A DNA stretch of 64,000 nt from Mesonia mobilis DSM 19841 (GCF_000423405.1 NZ_AUHX01000005.1:62001-126000); one strand, 5' to 3'. Positions 34,184-45,883 are shown, counted from the first letter of the stretch. Made by a program: numbers and translations. Notes: a model not told the origin generated them from the sequence alone.

Positions 34184-35036
34184 TGTTGATTACGTTTTTT
34201 CTATAATGTTCTATTAAACCATCGATTGGTCTTCTTACAATGTTACCTAATTCTAAACTGTAAGGTTTTAAAGCGTCTTCAATAATTTCTTTTGAAAAAT
34301 GCGCTATTGAGCCTACGAAGTGAATTGGTACATTTTGAGATTCTCTAAAGCAAAGTACACGGTTTTCGATAAACTTTTTCATTCCTTCAGAAATGAGTTT
34401 ATAGAAATAGCCATTTACTTCTTCACTTGTAAAAATGAATTCTGCAAAATGTGCAAGGTAAGTATTTGGATTGTCTTCTTGGTATAAGTTACGTTTAATC
34501 TCGTCTGCATCTAAGTTAAAACGCTCTTCAAATTCTTTTGCAAGAACTACCGGCATTCTCTTATAGTAGTAATCTCTAATTAAACGTTTTCCGAAGTAAT
34601 TTCCGCTGGCTTCATCCATTAAGATATAACCTAATGAATCTACTGCCATTCTTACATCTTTACCATCGAAAAAACAACTGTTAGAACCTGTACCTAAAAT
34701 ACAAACAATACCCGGTTCTGAAGTCACTGCATAAGAGGCCGCAACCATATCTTCGCGAACATCTACTTCTGCATTCGTAAAATATTCCCCAATAATTCTT
34801 TTAAGGTTCTCTGTTGGTCTTTTTGTACCACAACCGGCGCCAAAAAAACCTACTTGGGTAATTTTATCTTTTACTTGAGCAAGGTCTTCATTTTCCCGTA
34901 AACGGCTTTCAAGAACTGGTGTCTTGAAAACCGCCGGGTTTAATCCTTTTGTGCGTGTTTTAAATACTTTTTCGCCGTTATCGTCTAAAAGTATCCAATC
35001 GCACTTGGTAGAACCGCCATCTGCTATTAATAACAT
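34173..35036 (-). CDS. BadF/N-acetylglucosamine-kinase-type sugar kinase
   Basis: A 287-residue ASKHA-fold kinase of the BadF/BcrAD/NagK type. The phosphate-1 motif is [16 protein letters not shown] (6-21), and the [19 protein letters not shown] (phosphate-2), [15 protein letters not shown] and [16 protein letters not shown] segments follow. Family members phosphorylate N-acetylglucosamine or glucosamine with ATP. Its place between gapA (6 nt) and pgi (11-nt overlap) suggests that the substrate here may be glucose, feeding Pgi; no other glucokinase is seen in the window. The substrate is inferred from context only. Confidence 0.85.
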   Translation of the reverse strand: MLLIADGGSTKCDWILLDDNGEKVFKTRTKGLNPAVFKTPVLESRLRENEDLAQVKDKITQVGFFGAGCGTKRPTENLKRIIGEYFTNAEVDVREDMVAASYAVTSEPGIVCILGTGSNSCFFDGKDVRMAVDSLGYILMDEASGNYFGKRLIRDYYYKRMPVVLAKEFEERFNLDADEIKRNLYQEDNPNTYLAHFAEFIFTSEEVNGYFYKLISEGMKKFIENRVLCFRESQNVPIHFVGSIAHFSKEIIEDALKPYSLELGNIVRRPIDGLIEHYRKNVINNAS

Positions 35037-35042
35037 AGACGA

Positions 35043-36050
35043 TTATTTAAGTGAATTTACGTGTAACGCAAGGTCAATTAACTTTGTTGAATAACCCCAC
35101 TCGTTATCATACCAAGAGATCAATTTAAAGAAGTTATCGTTAAGTGCGATACTAGAACCTGCATCGAAAACACTTGTTTGACCTTCACCTACGAAATCTT
35201 GTGAAACTACTTCTTCTTCAGTATAACCTAAAATTCCTTTTAAATTACCGTCTGCAGCAGTTTTTAATGCTTTTTTAATGTCTTCTAAAGAAGCTTCTTT
35301 TTTTGTTCTAACAGTAAGATCTACAACAGATACATCTGCAGTTGGTACTCTAAATGCCATCCCGGTAAGTTTTCCGTCTAATTCAGGAATTACCACTCCT
35401 ACCGCTTTTGCAGCTCCTGTAGAGGTTGGGATAATGTTAGAAATAGCGCTACGTCCTAATCTAAAGTTTTTTCTAGATGGAGAATCTACAGTGAATTGAG
35501 TTGAAGTACTCGCGTGTACGGTTGTCATTAAACCTTCTACGATACCAAATTCATCATCAATAACTTTAGCTAAAGGAGCTAAACAGTTTGTAGTACAAGA
35601 AGCGTTAGAAACAATTTTGTCTTCTGCTGTCGCTTTTTCGTGGTTTACACCCATTACGAACATAGGAACGTCTTCTTTGGTTGGTGCAGAAATTACTACT
35701 TTCTTAGCTCCAGCATCAAGGTGTCCTTTTGCTGTTTCTTGAGTTTTAAAAATACCTGTACATTCTAAAACTACGTCTACATTTAGAGCATCCCACTTAA
35801 GGTCTGCAGGATTTTTTTCTGCAGAAACACGGATTTCGTTACCATCTACAACTAAATTACCATCTTTAACTTCTACTTCTCCGTTAAATTTACCGTGTGT
35901 AGAATCATATCTTAACATATATGCTAAGTGATCTACTTCTAATAAATCGTTAATTCCTACTATATTAATATTCGGATTTTCGTTTGCTATTCTAAAAGCA
36001 ATTCTACCAATACGACCAAAACCGTTGATAGCTACATTTACTTTACTCAT
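35043..36050 (-). CDS. gapA: Glyceraldehyde-3-phosphate dehydrogenase, type I
   Basis: A 335-residue NAD-dependent enzyme of glycolysis, making 1,3-bisphosphoglycerate. Evidence: the Rossmann start [11 protein letters not shown] (6-16), the active-site [13 protein letters not shown] with catalytic Cys152, the partner His in [10 protein letters not shown], and the C-terminal [16 protein letters not shown]. Asn34-Asp35 at the end of the second strand favours NAD over NADP. Full length; second gene of the pfkA operon, 12 nt after pfkA. Confidence 0.98.
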   Translation of the reverse strand: MSKVNVAINGFGRIGRIAFRIANENPNINIVGINDLLEVDHLAYMLRYDSTHGKFNGEVEVKDGNLVVDGNEIRVSAEKNPADLKWDALNVDVVLECTGIFKTQETAKGHLDAGAKKVVISAPTKEDVPMFVMGVNHEKATAEDKIVSNASCTTNCLAPLAKVIDDEFGIVEGLMTTVHASTSTQFTVDSPSRKNFRLGRSAISNIIPTSTGAAKAVGVVIPELDGKLTGMAFRVPTADVSVVDLTVRTKKEASLEDIKKALKTAADGNLKGILGYTEEEVVSQDFVGEGQTSVFDAGSSIALNDNFFKLISWYDNEWGYSTKLIDLALHVNSLK

Positions 36051-36062
36051 AAGTTTTAATTT

Positions 36063-37049
36063 TTAAATTGAAGTTATATCTGCAACCCTTCTTAGATCGA
36101 TATCAATTTCATTTTCTCCTGAAATTGCCAGATCGAAAGGCACATATGTTAATTTTTTGTCTTTTATCCCTACCATCATATCACTTTTACCTTCTAGTAA
36201 TGCGTCTACTGCGCCAATCCCTAAACGGCTGGCAAGTACACGATCATAACAACTTGGAGAACCTCCTCGTTGAATATGCCCTAGAACGGTAACACGTACT
36301 TCATAATCTTCTAAGTTAGTTTCTATAAATTCTGCTAATTCAAAGATGTTTTTACCAATTTGATCGCCTTCAGCAACCACAATGATACTTGAAGTTTTTC
36401 CGGACTTTTTACTTCTTTTTAAAGATTCTAAAAGTCTTTCTGTTCCTAAGTTTTCTTCTGGTATTAAAATTTCTTCTGCTCCTGCACCGATTCCCGCATT
36501 TAAGGCAATATCACCGGCGTCTCTTCCCATTACTTCAACTAAAAATAAGCGATTATGAGAATTTGCAGTATCTCTAATTTTGTCGATAGCCTCGACTACT
36601 GTATTTAATGCAGTGTCGTAACCTATGGTATAATCTGTACCACGTATATCGTTATCGATAGTTCCCGGAATACCAATTATCGGAAAATTATGCTCTTTCT
36701 TAAAAACAGAAGCTCCTGTGAAAGTACCATCACCTCCAATAACTACGAGTGCATCTATTTTTTCTGAAATTAAATTTTCGTGAGCAGTAACTCTACCTTC
36801 AACAGTCATAAATCTTCTTGACCTGGCAGATTTTAAGAATGTACCTCCTCTGTTGATTACGTTTCTTACAGACCTTGCGTTTAATTCTTCGAAGTCTTTT
36901 TCAATTAAACCTTGGTAACCTCTGTAAATTCCGGTACATTTTATTTTATGGTAAGCACAAGCACGAACTACCGCGCGTATCCCGGCATTCATTCCCGGAG
37001 AGTCTCCTCCTGAAGTAAGAACACCAATATTCTTAATTTTTTGTTCCAT
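36063..37049 (-). CDS. pfkA: 6-phosphofructokinase (ATP type)
   Basis: An enzyme of 328 residues from the ATG at 37049 (MEQKIKNIGVLTSGGDSPGMNAGIRA). An in-frame TTG at 37058 is rejected because it forms the end of the -7 promoter element. Motifs: GGDSPGMN for ATP, VVIGGDGTFTGA, the catalytic IPGTIDNDIRGTDYTIGYDTALN with Asp, VEVMGRDAG and HIQRGGSPS. It commits fructose 6-phosphate to glycolysis. It leads the operon pfkA-gapA-kinase-pgi; the transcript may start at or just before its ATG. Confidence 0.97.
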   Translation of the reverse strand: MEQKIKNIGVLTSGGDSPGMNAGIRAVVRACAYHKIKCTGIYRGYQGLIEKDFEELNARSVRNVINRGGTFLKSARSRRFMTVEGRVTAHENLISEKIDALVVIGGDGTFTGASVFKKEHNFPIIGIPGTIDNDIRGTDYTIGYDTALNTVVEAIDKIRDTANSHNRLFLVEVMGRDAGDIALNAGIGAGAEEILIPEENLGTERLLESLKRSKKSGKTSSIIVVAEGDQIGKNIFELAEFIETNLEDYEVRVTVLGHIQRGGSPSCYDRVLASRLGIGAVDALLEGKSDMMVGIKDKKLTYVPFDLAISGENEIDIDLRRVADITSI

Positions 37050-37055
37050 ATGATT

Positions 37056-37063
37056 CAAAAATA
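37056..37063 (-). promoter_or_regulatory. -7 promoter element of the pfkA operon
   Basis: TATTTTTG on the minus strand fits TAnnTTTG, as in the rpsF and priA promoters. Only a TTA, not a TTG, lies near the expected upstream distance. The element is just 6 bases from the pfkA ATG, so the message would be leaderless or nearly so. Confidence 0.6.
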
Positions 37064-37129
37064 TTTGAATTTTATCATAAAACCTAATAAATGAAACGTC
37101 TAAAACGTTTTCTGTTAATAACTATATTA

Positions 37130-37156
37130 AAAAAGCCCCAACAAATGGGGCTTTTT
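37130..37156. terminator. Terminator between the starch locus and the pfkA operon
   Basis: A perfect 11-bp stem (37130-37140 with 37146-37156) with a 5-nt loop, A-rich on the left and T-rich on the right. On the minus strand it ends the transcript of the amylase gene that stops at 37178, insulating the glycolytic operon. Confidence 0.88.
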
Positions 37157-37177
37157 TTTATGATATCAAAATTTTGG

Positions 37178-38632
37178 CTATTTCAAAATGTGATATTCCC
37201 ATGGTAACATCTTGATTTTTTGATTTTTCTTAATGGTTAAGGTTTTGTTATTATTCATGTAATCTTGAAAATCACCTTCCAGATTTACTTCAACTTCTAC
37301 CTCTTTATTGGTAACGTTTGCCAAGTAAATTATTTCATTTCCATCCTTCATTCTTTTAAAGGCGATCACCTGTTTGGGTGCTGAATTTTCTAAAGGTTCA
37401 TAACTTGCCGGTTGTTGACCACCGTTTAAAGCTACATTTTCATTTTTTAGCTGACCTAATTTTTTATACACAGAAAACATATGATTGGTTTCTTTAGAAA
37501 TAGTGTCTTTTTCGAAGAAACGAAGTCGTTTATCCATATCATATTCTTGACCTGAATAAATTAATGGCATTCCCGGAGCGGTAAAACTTAAAGCGGCAAA
37601 AGTTTCTACTCCGCCATTTAATCGCTCTTTTACCGTACCAGACCAAGAATTTTCATCGTGGTTAGAAGTAAAATTCATTAAAATATGTTCAGTCTTATAC
37701 TTTTCTTGCATTTCTTGCATTTTCTCTTCCCAAGCTTCGGCAGTTAATTCGCCTTGCGCTATTTTATTCATCTCGTGATGAAAATCCCAACCGTAAACCA
37801 TATCGAATAAATTATTCTCCATTAACTCCGGTTGCCAAGCTTCGGCTAACATAAATACGTTTTTTTCTTCGCGTAATTGAGGTATAGCTTGCTCCCAAAA
37901 ATCGGTCGGTACGTTGCTCGCTACATCACATCGAAAACCATCGATATGCTCATCTTTGATCCAATACAACATATCTGCGATCATTTCTTTACGCATTTCT
38001 TGATTGTCGTAATTTAAATCGGCTACATCATCCCAACCCCAAGCTTCTCCAGTTTCCGGATTTATAGGATCGATAATTTCCCCATTTTCATTTTGCGTGT
38101 AATAATCGGGATGTTCTTCTATCCAAACGTGATCCCAACCCGTGTGATTGGGTACCCAATCTAAAATGACATAAATATCATTTTCGTGAGCGGTTTTCAC
38201 TAATTTTCTAAAATCTTCTTTGGTTCCAAATTCCGGATTTACTTCGGTATAATCTGAAATCGCGTAGTAGCTCCCTAAGATCTTTTCACGCTCTTTTGGA
38301 TCTTCGATATCTTCTGCAAACTTCCCGTCAGCAGATTTCTTTTTCACCTGAGAAATAGGATAAATTGGCATCACCCAAAGAATTTTCACACCCATCTCCT
38401 TTAACTTCGGAATATCTTTGGTGAAGGCTTCAAAACTTCCTTCGGGTGAATATTGACGAATATTAGCTTCATAAATCACTGCATTCTCCATCATTTCATC
38501 TTGAAATGGCGCAATGCTATCCTGAACTTCTTCTGTCGCTACTGAAGCTTCTTCTGTTGAAGTTGCTTGCTTGTTGTCTTTACAGCTTATGAATAAAGCC
38601 AACGCACTCGCTAGAATAAAATATTTTTTCAT
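37178..38632 (-). CDS. GH13 alpha-amylase lipoprotein
   Basis: A 484-residue glycoside hydrolase with a lipoprotein signal (lipobox LFISC, Cys17, then KDNKQ; the charged residues could mark it for surface display). The GH13 barrel shows region I DWVPNHTGW, the nucleophile in DGFRCDVASNVP, the acid/base Glu in MLAEAWQP and the stabilising Asp in FTSNHDENSW. A small C-terminal beta-domain ends it. It cuts alpha-1,4 links in starch or maltodextrin. It is the last gene of the operon, 11 nt after another GH13 gene and followed by a terminator. Confidence 0.93.
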   Translation of the reverse strand: MKKYFILASALALFISCKDNKQATSTEEASVATEEVQDSIAPFQDEMMENAVIYEANIRQYSPEGSFEAFTKDIPKLKEMGVKILWVMPIYPISQVKKKSADGKFAEDIEDPKEREKILGSYYAISDYTEVNPEFGTKEDFRKLVKTAHENDIYVILDWVPNHTGWDHVWIEEHPDYYTQNENGEIIDPINPETGEAWGWDDVADLNYDNQEMRKEMIADMLYWIKDEHIDGFRCDVASNVPTDFWEQAIPQLREEKNVFMLAEAWQPELMENNLFDMVYGWDFHHEMNKIAQGELTAEAWEEKMQEMQEKYKTEHILMNFTSNHDENSWSGTVKERLNGGVETFAALSFTAPGMPLIYSGQEYDMDKRLRFFEKDTISKETNHMFSVYKKLGQLKNENVALNGGQQPASYEPLENSAPKQVIAFKRMKDGNEIIYLANVTNKEVEVEVNLEGDFQDYMNNNKTLTIKKNQKIKMLPWEYHILK

Positions 38633-38643
38633 TTTAATAAATC

Positions 38644-40509
38644 TTATAATTGAATCACCATTGGCGTTTTACCGGCAATGCTTAATTTTTCTTTTAGCTG
38701 AAGTTGTTTTCCGCTTAATACTTCTTTTCCGGTTGAAATACCGTTTAAATTTTCTTGAAAACGGTTTAAATCTAAGTTTTGCTCTTCTTCATTATTATTC
38801 AAAATCACCATCACTTTATCGTCTGCTAATTCACGGAAATACACGTAAACATTATTTTCCGGCAAGTAATGTGTTAATTCTCCTTCGTGAATCGCTTTTG
38901 AATTTTTTCTGAAATTCAGCAACTTCTTCGTAAAACTGTGGAAGCTTTCTTGCAGTTCTGTTCGCTCTGAAGCCTGAAAAGCATTTTGCTTATCACTTTC
39001 CCAACCACCGGGAAAATCTCGACGAATATCTCCATCGCCTTTTCCTTTATCGCCACGCATCGCAATTTCTGATCCGTAATACAATTGAGGAATTCCGCGA
39101 GTCGTTGCAATTAAAGTCAACCCTAATTGATAGCTATTGAAATCTTGATCGTAAATCTCATTGAACCTTCCGGTATCGTGATTTTCTAGAAACACTAAAA
39201 GATTATTGGTATTTGGGTACAAAAAGTCGTTCACAAAATTACCGTAAGCTTTTTGCATACCGCTACCCCAACCTGCTTTTTCTTTAAACATATTGCCCAG
39301 CGCATCGTGCAAAGTAAAATCCATCACCGATGGACAGTACGAATTAAAATCTTGTAACGCACCAATCTCACTGTCTTTTTGCCAATAAGAAATTTGCGCC
39401 TGATTGTGTAACCAAACTTCTCCTACGATGTTGAAATTAGGATATTCATCCATAATTGCTTTGGTCCATTTCGAGATGCCTTCTTTATCGTTGTAACTAT
39501 AAGTATCTACGCGAAAACCATCTAAATCGGCAAACTCGATCCACCATATCGCATTCTGAATAAGATATTGAAGCACTAACGGATTACTTTGGTTTAAATC
39601 GGGCATTGTTCTAACAAACCACCCTTTTTCACAATATTTCGCATCGATTGCGGAAGCGTGCGGATCGTATTGAGTTTCCATTCTGTAATTAGAATTGGCG
39701 TAACCAGGAAACTGATGAATCCAATCATAAGTTGGTAAATCTTTAATCATCCAATGTTCTGCTCCCCAGTGGTTGGTCACATAATCCATAATGAGCTTCA
39801 TATCGCGCTCATGCATTTCTTCAGCTAAACGTCGGTAATCTTCATTACTTCCGTAACGCGGATCGATCTTATACACATCACTTTGTGCGTAAGTATGGTA
39901 AGAATAGCCCTTATCGTTATCTTCTAATAATGGCGTGCTCCAAATGGCAGTCGCTCCTAAATCTTCAATATAATCTAAATGATCGATGATTCCCTGAATA
40001 TCGCCACCGTGTCTTCCTCCTTCTGCTTCTCTGTTTAATTTATCGGCTAAACCTTTTACAGAATCGTTGTCTGGATTTCCGTTAGCAAAACGATCGGGCA
40101 TTAATAAATACATGACGTCGGCACTAGAAAAACCTTCTCTTAATGCTGAATTTTCTTTGCGTTCTTTCAACTCATATTCCTGTGTAAATTTTACACGTTT
40201 CTTTTTTGAAAAGTTGAAATGTAATGTTTGCGGTTGAAGATTTTTGGTTTCAATAGTTACAAACAGATAATTAGGATTTTCGGTTTTTAGAACGCCGTTA
40301 ATCACAACTTCTTCTTGAGTTGAAACTGAATATTCTGCGATATCTTTTCCGTAGAAAAGAATTTCAATTTCTGAAGTTTCCATCTCTGCCCACCAAAAAG
40401 GCGGTTCTACGCGTTCTATTTGCGCATTTACTTCCGTAGAAAAAACATTCAGCAATACAAATAAACTGAACACGACAGAAGCTTTTTGAAAAAATGAATT
40501 GGTTTTCAT
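38644..40509 (-). CDS. GH13 cyclomaltodextrinase/neopullulanase (SusA-like), periplasmic
   Basis: A 621-residue enzyme with a Sec signal peptide (about 1-29, ending VNAQ). An N-terminal beta-sandwich starting IERVEPPFWWAEMETSEIEILFYGKDI is typical of the cyclomaltodextrinase N-domain. The GH13 barrel follows, with DYVTNHWG (region I), DGFRVDTYSYND (nucleophile), IVGEVWLHNQ (acid/base) and FLENHDTGRF (region IV), then a C-terminal beta-domain. SusA-type enzymes cut imported maltodextrins in the periplasm. It is 11 nt upstream of the amylase lipoprotein gene. Confidence 0.93.
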   Translation of the reverse strand: MKTNSFFQKASVVFSLFVLLNVFSTEVNAQIERVEPPFWWAEMETSEIEILFYGKDIAEYSVSTQEEVVINGVLKTENPNYLFVTIETKNLQPQTLHFNFSKKKRVKFTQEYELKERKENSALREGFSSADVMYLLMPDRFANGNPDNDSVKGLADKLNREAEGGRHGGDIQGIIDHLDYIEDLGATAIWSTPLLEDNDKGYSYHTYAQSDVYKIDPRYGSNEDYRRLAEEMHERDMKLIMDYVTNHWGAEHWMIKDLPTYDWIHQFPGYANSNYRMETQYDPHASAIDAKYCEKGWFVRTMPDLNQSNPLVLQYLIQNAIWWIEFADLDGFRVDTYSYNDKEGISKWTKAIMDEYPNFNIVGEVWLHNQAQISYWQKDSEIGALQDFNSYCPSVMDFTLHDALGNMFKEKAGWGSGMQKAYGNFVNDFLYPNTNNLLVFLENHDTGRFNEIYDQDFNSYQLGLTLIATTRGIPQLYYGSEIAMRGDKGKGDGDIRRDFPGGWESDKQNAFQASERTELQESFHSFTKKLLNFRKNSKAIHEGELTHYLPENNVYVYFRELADDKVMVILNNNEEEQNLDLNRFQENLNGISTGKEVLSGKQLQLKEKLSIAGKTPMVIQL

Positions 40510-40530
40510 ATTTAGTTTTAGGGGTTAAAA

Positions 40531-40560
40531 ACCTCTCGACTACGCTCGAGGTGACAACAT
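40531..40560. repeat. REP-like unit, 'TCGACTACGCTCGAG' type
   Basis: A 30-base unit whose reverse complement (TTGTCACCTCGAGCGTAGTC..) belongs to the same type as 32391-32414. It faces the unit at 40743-40771. The ends ACCTC and GAGGT can pair. Confidence 0.75.
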
Positions 40561-40607
40561 ATTAAATTAGGTCTTCTTGATTCTTAAAAGGATCCAACCT
40601 TTGTTAT

Positions 40608-40685
40608 CCTGCAAGGTTTCAAAAAACCTTGTAGGTATTTTTATACTGACTTACAATACCTACAAGGTCTTAAAGACCTTGCAGG
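40608..40685. repeat. Paired inverted 'CCTGCAAGGT...ACCTTGTAGG' repeats
   Basis: Two units, 40608-40637 and 40657-40685, are near-perfect reverse complements of each other (CCTGCAAGGT, variable centre, ACCTTGTAGGTA). Each is itself a small hairpin (AAGGT../..ACCTT). Together they can form either two hairpins or one long cruciform, in the gap between two starch-enzyme genes. Confidence 0.85.
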
Positions 40686-40710
40686 AAAGTTCTATTTTAC
40701 TTTTTACATT

Positions 40711-40732
40711 TAGACCTCACAGGTTCTTAAAA
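40711..40732. repeat. Half of a 'GACCTCACAGGTT' repeat
   Basis: The sequence AGACCTCACAGGTTCTTAAA resembles one arm of another intergenic hairpin family that I recall from flavobacteria; the matching second arm is absent here, so it looks degraded. Confidence 0.4.
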
Positions 40733-40742
40733 TGAAAGTATA

Positions 40743-40771
40743 AAAGTTTTCGACTCCGCTCGAACTGACAA
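40743..40771. repeat. REP-like unit, 'TCGACTCCGCTCGA' type
   Basis: This unit shares the TTCGACTCCGCTC core with 40531-40560 and, in reverse complement, with 32391-32414. It ends 11 bases before the stop of the GH97 gene. Confidence 0.7.
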
Positions 40772-40782
40772 GAATTTAATAA

Positions 40783-42912
<2,130 letters not shown>

Positions 42913-45213
42913 TTATATTTTTACTGCTGAATTTACTTCAACTTCTTTTTCATTTAAAAGTACCGTCATCGATCCGTTACCATCTAAAGTGAAATTGGTA
43001 TTATCTTCGGTTACTTCAACCTTCAGAATTTGATTTCTAAAGTTAATTTTGAACGAATAACCTTTCCACTCTTTTGGTAATTGCGGTGCGAAAGAAAGTT
43101 TTCCGTCACGAACGCGCATTCCTGCAAAACCTTCTACAATACTCATCCACGTACCGGCCATGCTGGTAATGTGGCAACCTTCTTCCACCTCTTTATTATA
43201 ATCGTCTAGATCTAAACGAGAGGTACGTAAATAAAACTCGTAAGCTTGCTCCATTCTACCCAAAACCGCAGCTTGAATACTGTGAACACAAGGCGAAAGT
43301 GAAGATTCGTGAACCGTAAATGGCTCATAAAAATCGAAATGCTTTTCTAATTCTTCTTTGCTGAAATGCTCTTCGAAAAAATAAAAACCTTGTAAGGTAT
43401 CGGCTTGTTTGATAAATGGCGAACGTAAAATACGATCCCAACTCCAATGCTGATTAATTGGTCGTAAAGCTTTTGGTAAATCTGCAACGGTAGTTTGCTC
43501 TTTATCTAAAAAACCATCTTGTTGCAAGAAAACGCCGTGTTCTTCAGAATAAGGGAAATACATTTGATCTGCAACAGCTTTCCATTTTTCTAATTCTTCT
43601 GAAGTGATGTTAGTTTTTGCTGAAATACGTTCGTAATCTGAAGAAAATTCAGTTTTAACTTTATCAATATTTTCTAACGCATAATCGATACACCATTTCG
43701 CGATGTAATTGGTATACCAGTTATTATTGACGTTATTTTCGTATTCATTTGGTCCTGTAACACCAAGAATTACGTATTTATTTTTTTGTGTCGAAAAAGT
43801 TGCTCTTTGTTGCCAAAAACGAGCGATCCCGATCAATACTTCTAAACCTTTCTCTGGAATGTAAGAAAAATCTCCGGTGAAACGATGGTAATTGAAAATC
43901 GCATAAGCAATGGCTCCGTTTCGGTGAATTTCTTCAAAAGTGATTTCCCACTCGTTATGGCTTTCTTCACCGTTCATCGTTACCATTGGGTAAAGTGCCG
44001 CGCCCTTGGTAAAACCTAATTTTTCGGCATTTTCGATCGCTTTATCTAATTGATTGTAACGATATGCTAATAGATTTTTGGCGATCTCTTGATCTTTGGT
44101 CGCCATATAAAACGGAAGACAATAAGCTTCGGTATCCCAATAGGTACTTCCGCCATATTTTTCTCCGGTAAATCCTTTCGGACCAATATTTAAACGGGCA
44201 TCTTTCCCAGAATAGGTTTGATTGAGCTGAAAAATATTGAAACGAATACCTTGCTGTGCTTTTACATCGCCTTCAATGGTAATGTCTGACATTTTCCAGA
44301 CTTGTGCCCAAGCATCGGCTTGTTCTTGTAATAATTCTTCTACAGAATGAGATTCAACTTCATTCAACAGATCTTGTGTCGCTTCAATTAGATTTCCGTT
44401 AGGATGATTCATCCCTTTTACGTAACCGCCTAATTTTTTCAGTGTAACTTTTTCTCCTTTATTTACAGAGAAATTATAGGTAAAAGTTACTTTTTGCGCT
44501 TCTTTTTCAGTAGAAAAATCTACGTTTTGCTTTTCGTTATTCAGCAACAGTTCCGTATGCATAAACGTACATACGTGAAATTCTGTTTTTAATGTTTTTG
44601 AAGTGATAAAGCCACGATTATTTACTGCTTCAACTTCTAAAGTTTCCCAGAATTGATCTTCCCAGTTGGTATCTTCATTGGTGATCCCGCTATCAAGATA
44701 CGGAGAAAATTCAACTTCAACATTTGCATTTAAAGGCGTAACTTCATAATTAATTACTCCTAATTCGTCTTTTACCAAACTTAGAAAACGTGTAGCTTTT
44801 ACTTCAACCTCAATATCATTGGGCATTGTAGCTACAAAAGAACGCATATACCAACCTTCTTTCATATTTAATTCTCGCTGAAAGTTTTCTACCTTTTTAC
44901 AAGTGAAAAGATCGAGTTGTTCTCCGTTAATCTTTACGTTTATACCGATCCAACTTGGAGAGTTAAGTACTTTGGCGAAATACTCCGGATAACCATTTTT
45001 CCACCAACCTACGCGGGTTTTATCTGGGTAATAAACGCCACCAATGTAGCTTCCTTGAAAGGTTGGACCTGAGTAATATTCTTCAAAATTATTGCGTTGC
45101 CCCATGGCACCGTTCCCTAAACTAAAAAGGCTTTCTGAAGATTTTACGCGGTCTGCATCGAAACCTTTTTCGATAATCGACCAATCTGCAGCTTGTATAT
45201 AATCTTGATTCAT
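42913..45213 (-). CDS. GH65 maltose phosphorylase
   Basis: A 766-residue cytoplasmic phosphorylase without signal peptide. The layout is the GH65 one: an N-terminal beta-sandwich opening with ESLFSLGNGAMGQRNNFEE, an (alpha/alpha)6 barrel with PMVTMNGEESHNEWEITFEEIHRNGAIAYA, the catalytic Glu in VTGPNEYENNV, and a C-terminal beta-domain. The NGEE.HNEWEITFEEIHRN segment favours maltose over trehalose or kojibiose. It splits maltose with phosphate into beta-glucose 1-phosphate and glucose; pgmB 4 nt upstream uses the first product, strong support for this reading. Confidence 0.94.
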   Translation of the reverse strand: MNQDYIQAADWSIIEKGFDADRVKSSESLFSLGNGAMGQRNNFEEYYSGPTFQGSYIGGVYYPDKTRVGWWKNGYPEYFAKVLNSPSWIGINVKINGEQLDLFTCKKVENFQRELNMKEGWYMRSFVATMPNDIEVEVKATRFLSLVKDELGVINYEVTPLNANVEVEFSPYLDSGITNEDTNWEDQFWETLEVEAVNNRGFITSKTLKTEFHVCTFMHTELLLNNEKQNVDFSTEKEAQKVTFTYNFSVNKGEKVTLKKLGGYVKGMNHPNGNLIEATQDLLNEVESHSVEELLQEQADAWAQVWKMSDITIEGDVKAQQGIRFNIFQLNQTYSGKDARLNIGPKGFTGEKYGGSTYWDTEAYCLPFYMATKDQEIAKNLLAYRYNQLDKAIENAEKLGFTKGAALYPMVTMNGEESHNEWEITFEEIHRNGAIAYAIFNYHRFTGDFSYIPEKGLEVLIGIARFWQQRATFSTQKNKYVILGVTGPNEYENNVNNNWYTNYIAKWCIDYALENIDKVKTEFSSDYERISAKTNITSEELEKWKAVADQMYFPYSEEHGVFLQQDGFLDKEQTTVADLPKALRPINQHWSWDRILRSPFIKQADTLQGFYFFEEHFSKEELEKHFDFYEPFTVHESSLSPCVHSIQAAVLGRMEQAYEFYLRTSRLDLDDYNKEVEEGCHITSMAGTWMSIVEGFAGMRVRDGKLSFAPQLPKEWKGYSFKINFRNQILKVEVTEDNTNFTLDGNGSMTVLLNEKEVEVNSAVKI

Positions 45214-45217
45214 CTGT

Positions 45218-45883
45218 TTAAATTCTTGCTAACTTGATTAAAAATTCGTCACTTATTTCTGTGAAATCCTGAAAGGTATGATCGGCTTCGTGTAAAACCG
45301 CTTGCTCACCAATACCAATACTCGTCATTTGTGCATTATTGGCCGCTTGAATACCTGCAATCGAGTCTTCAAACACCACACAATCTTTTGGATCTGCTCC
45401 TAATTTTTCGGCACCGACCAAGAAAACTTCCGGGTCTGGTTTGGCTTTGGTTACGTTCGTACCATCGACAATCTCGTCGAAAAACGGAGTTAAATTTATT
45501 TTATCTAAAATCCTACGTGCATTTTTACTGGCAGAACCCAGCGCAATAGGAATGTTATTGTCTTTTAATAATTGTAATTTTTCTTTTACCTGCGGAAGAA
45601 TTTCAGATTCATCCATCGCATCTACGTAGGTGAGGTAATCTTCATTTTTTTTATCCATTAACTGAATAAATTCTTCTTCTGAAACCGAAGTATTGCCCCA
45701 CTCTAATATTTTTTTAAGTGAATTTACTCTACTCACTCCTTTTAATTGTTCGTTTTGCTCGTGATCGAAATCGATGCCTAGCCCGTTGGCTAATCGTTTC
45801 CACGCTTGAAAATGAAATTTAGCCGTGTCTACAATCACGCCATCTAAATCGAAAATAAATGCTTTAGTTTTGGTTTTCATCAA
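45218..45883 (-). CDS. pgmB: Beta-phosphoglucomutase
   Basis: A 221-residue HAD phosphatase-superfamily enzyme that turns beta-glucose 1-phosphate into glucose 6-phosphate. The nucleophile motif FDLDGVIVDTAKFHFQAW lies at 10-27; the substrate loop LKGVSRVNSL, the SAS motif in ALGSASKNARRIL, KAKPDPEVFL and FEDSIAGIQAAN follow. Full length. It overlaps the MFS gene by 20 nt and runs directly into GH65 after 4 nt, a classic maltose-phosphorylase pair. Confidence 0.95.
   Translation of the reverse strand: MMKTKTKAFIFDLDGVIVDTAKFHFQAWKRLANGLGIDFDHEQNEQLKGVSRVNSLKKILEWGNTSVSEEEFIQLMDKKNEDYLTYVDAMDESEILPQVKEKLQLLKDNNIPIALGSASKNARRILDKINLTPFFDEIVDGTNVTKAKPDPEVFLVGAEKLGADPKDCVVFEDSIAGIQAANNAQMTSIGIGEQAVLHEADHTFQDFTEISDEFLIKLARI

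Noticed and set aside
37050-37058. TTG start for pfkA
   Set aside because: The TTG is the end of the TATTTTTG promoter element; the ATG at 37049 starts the conserved sequence.
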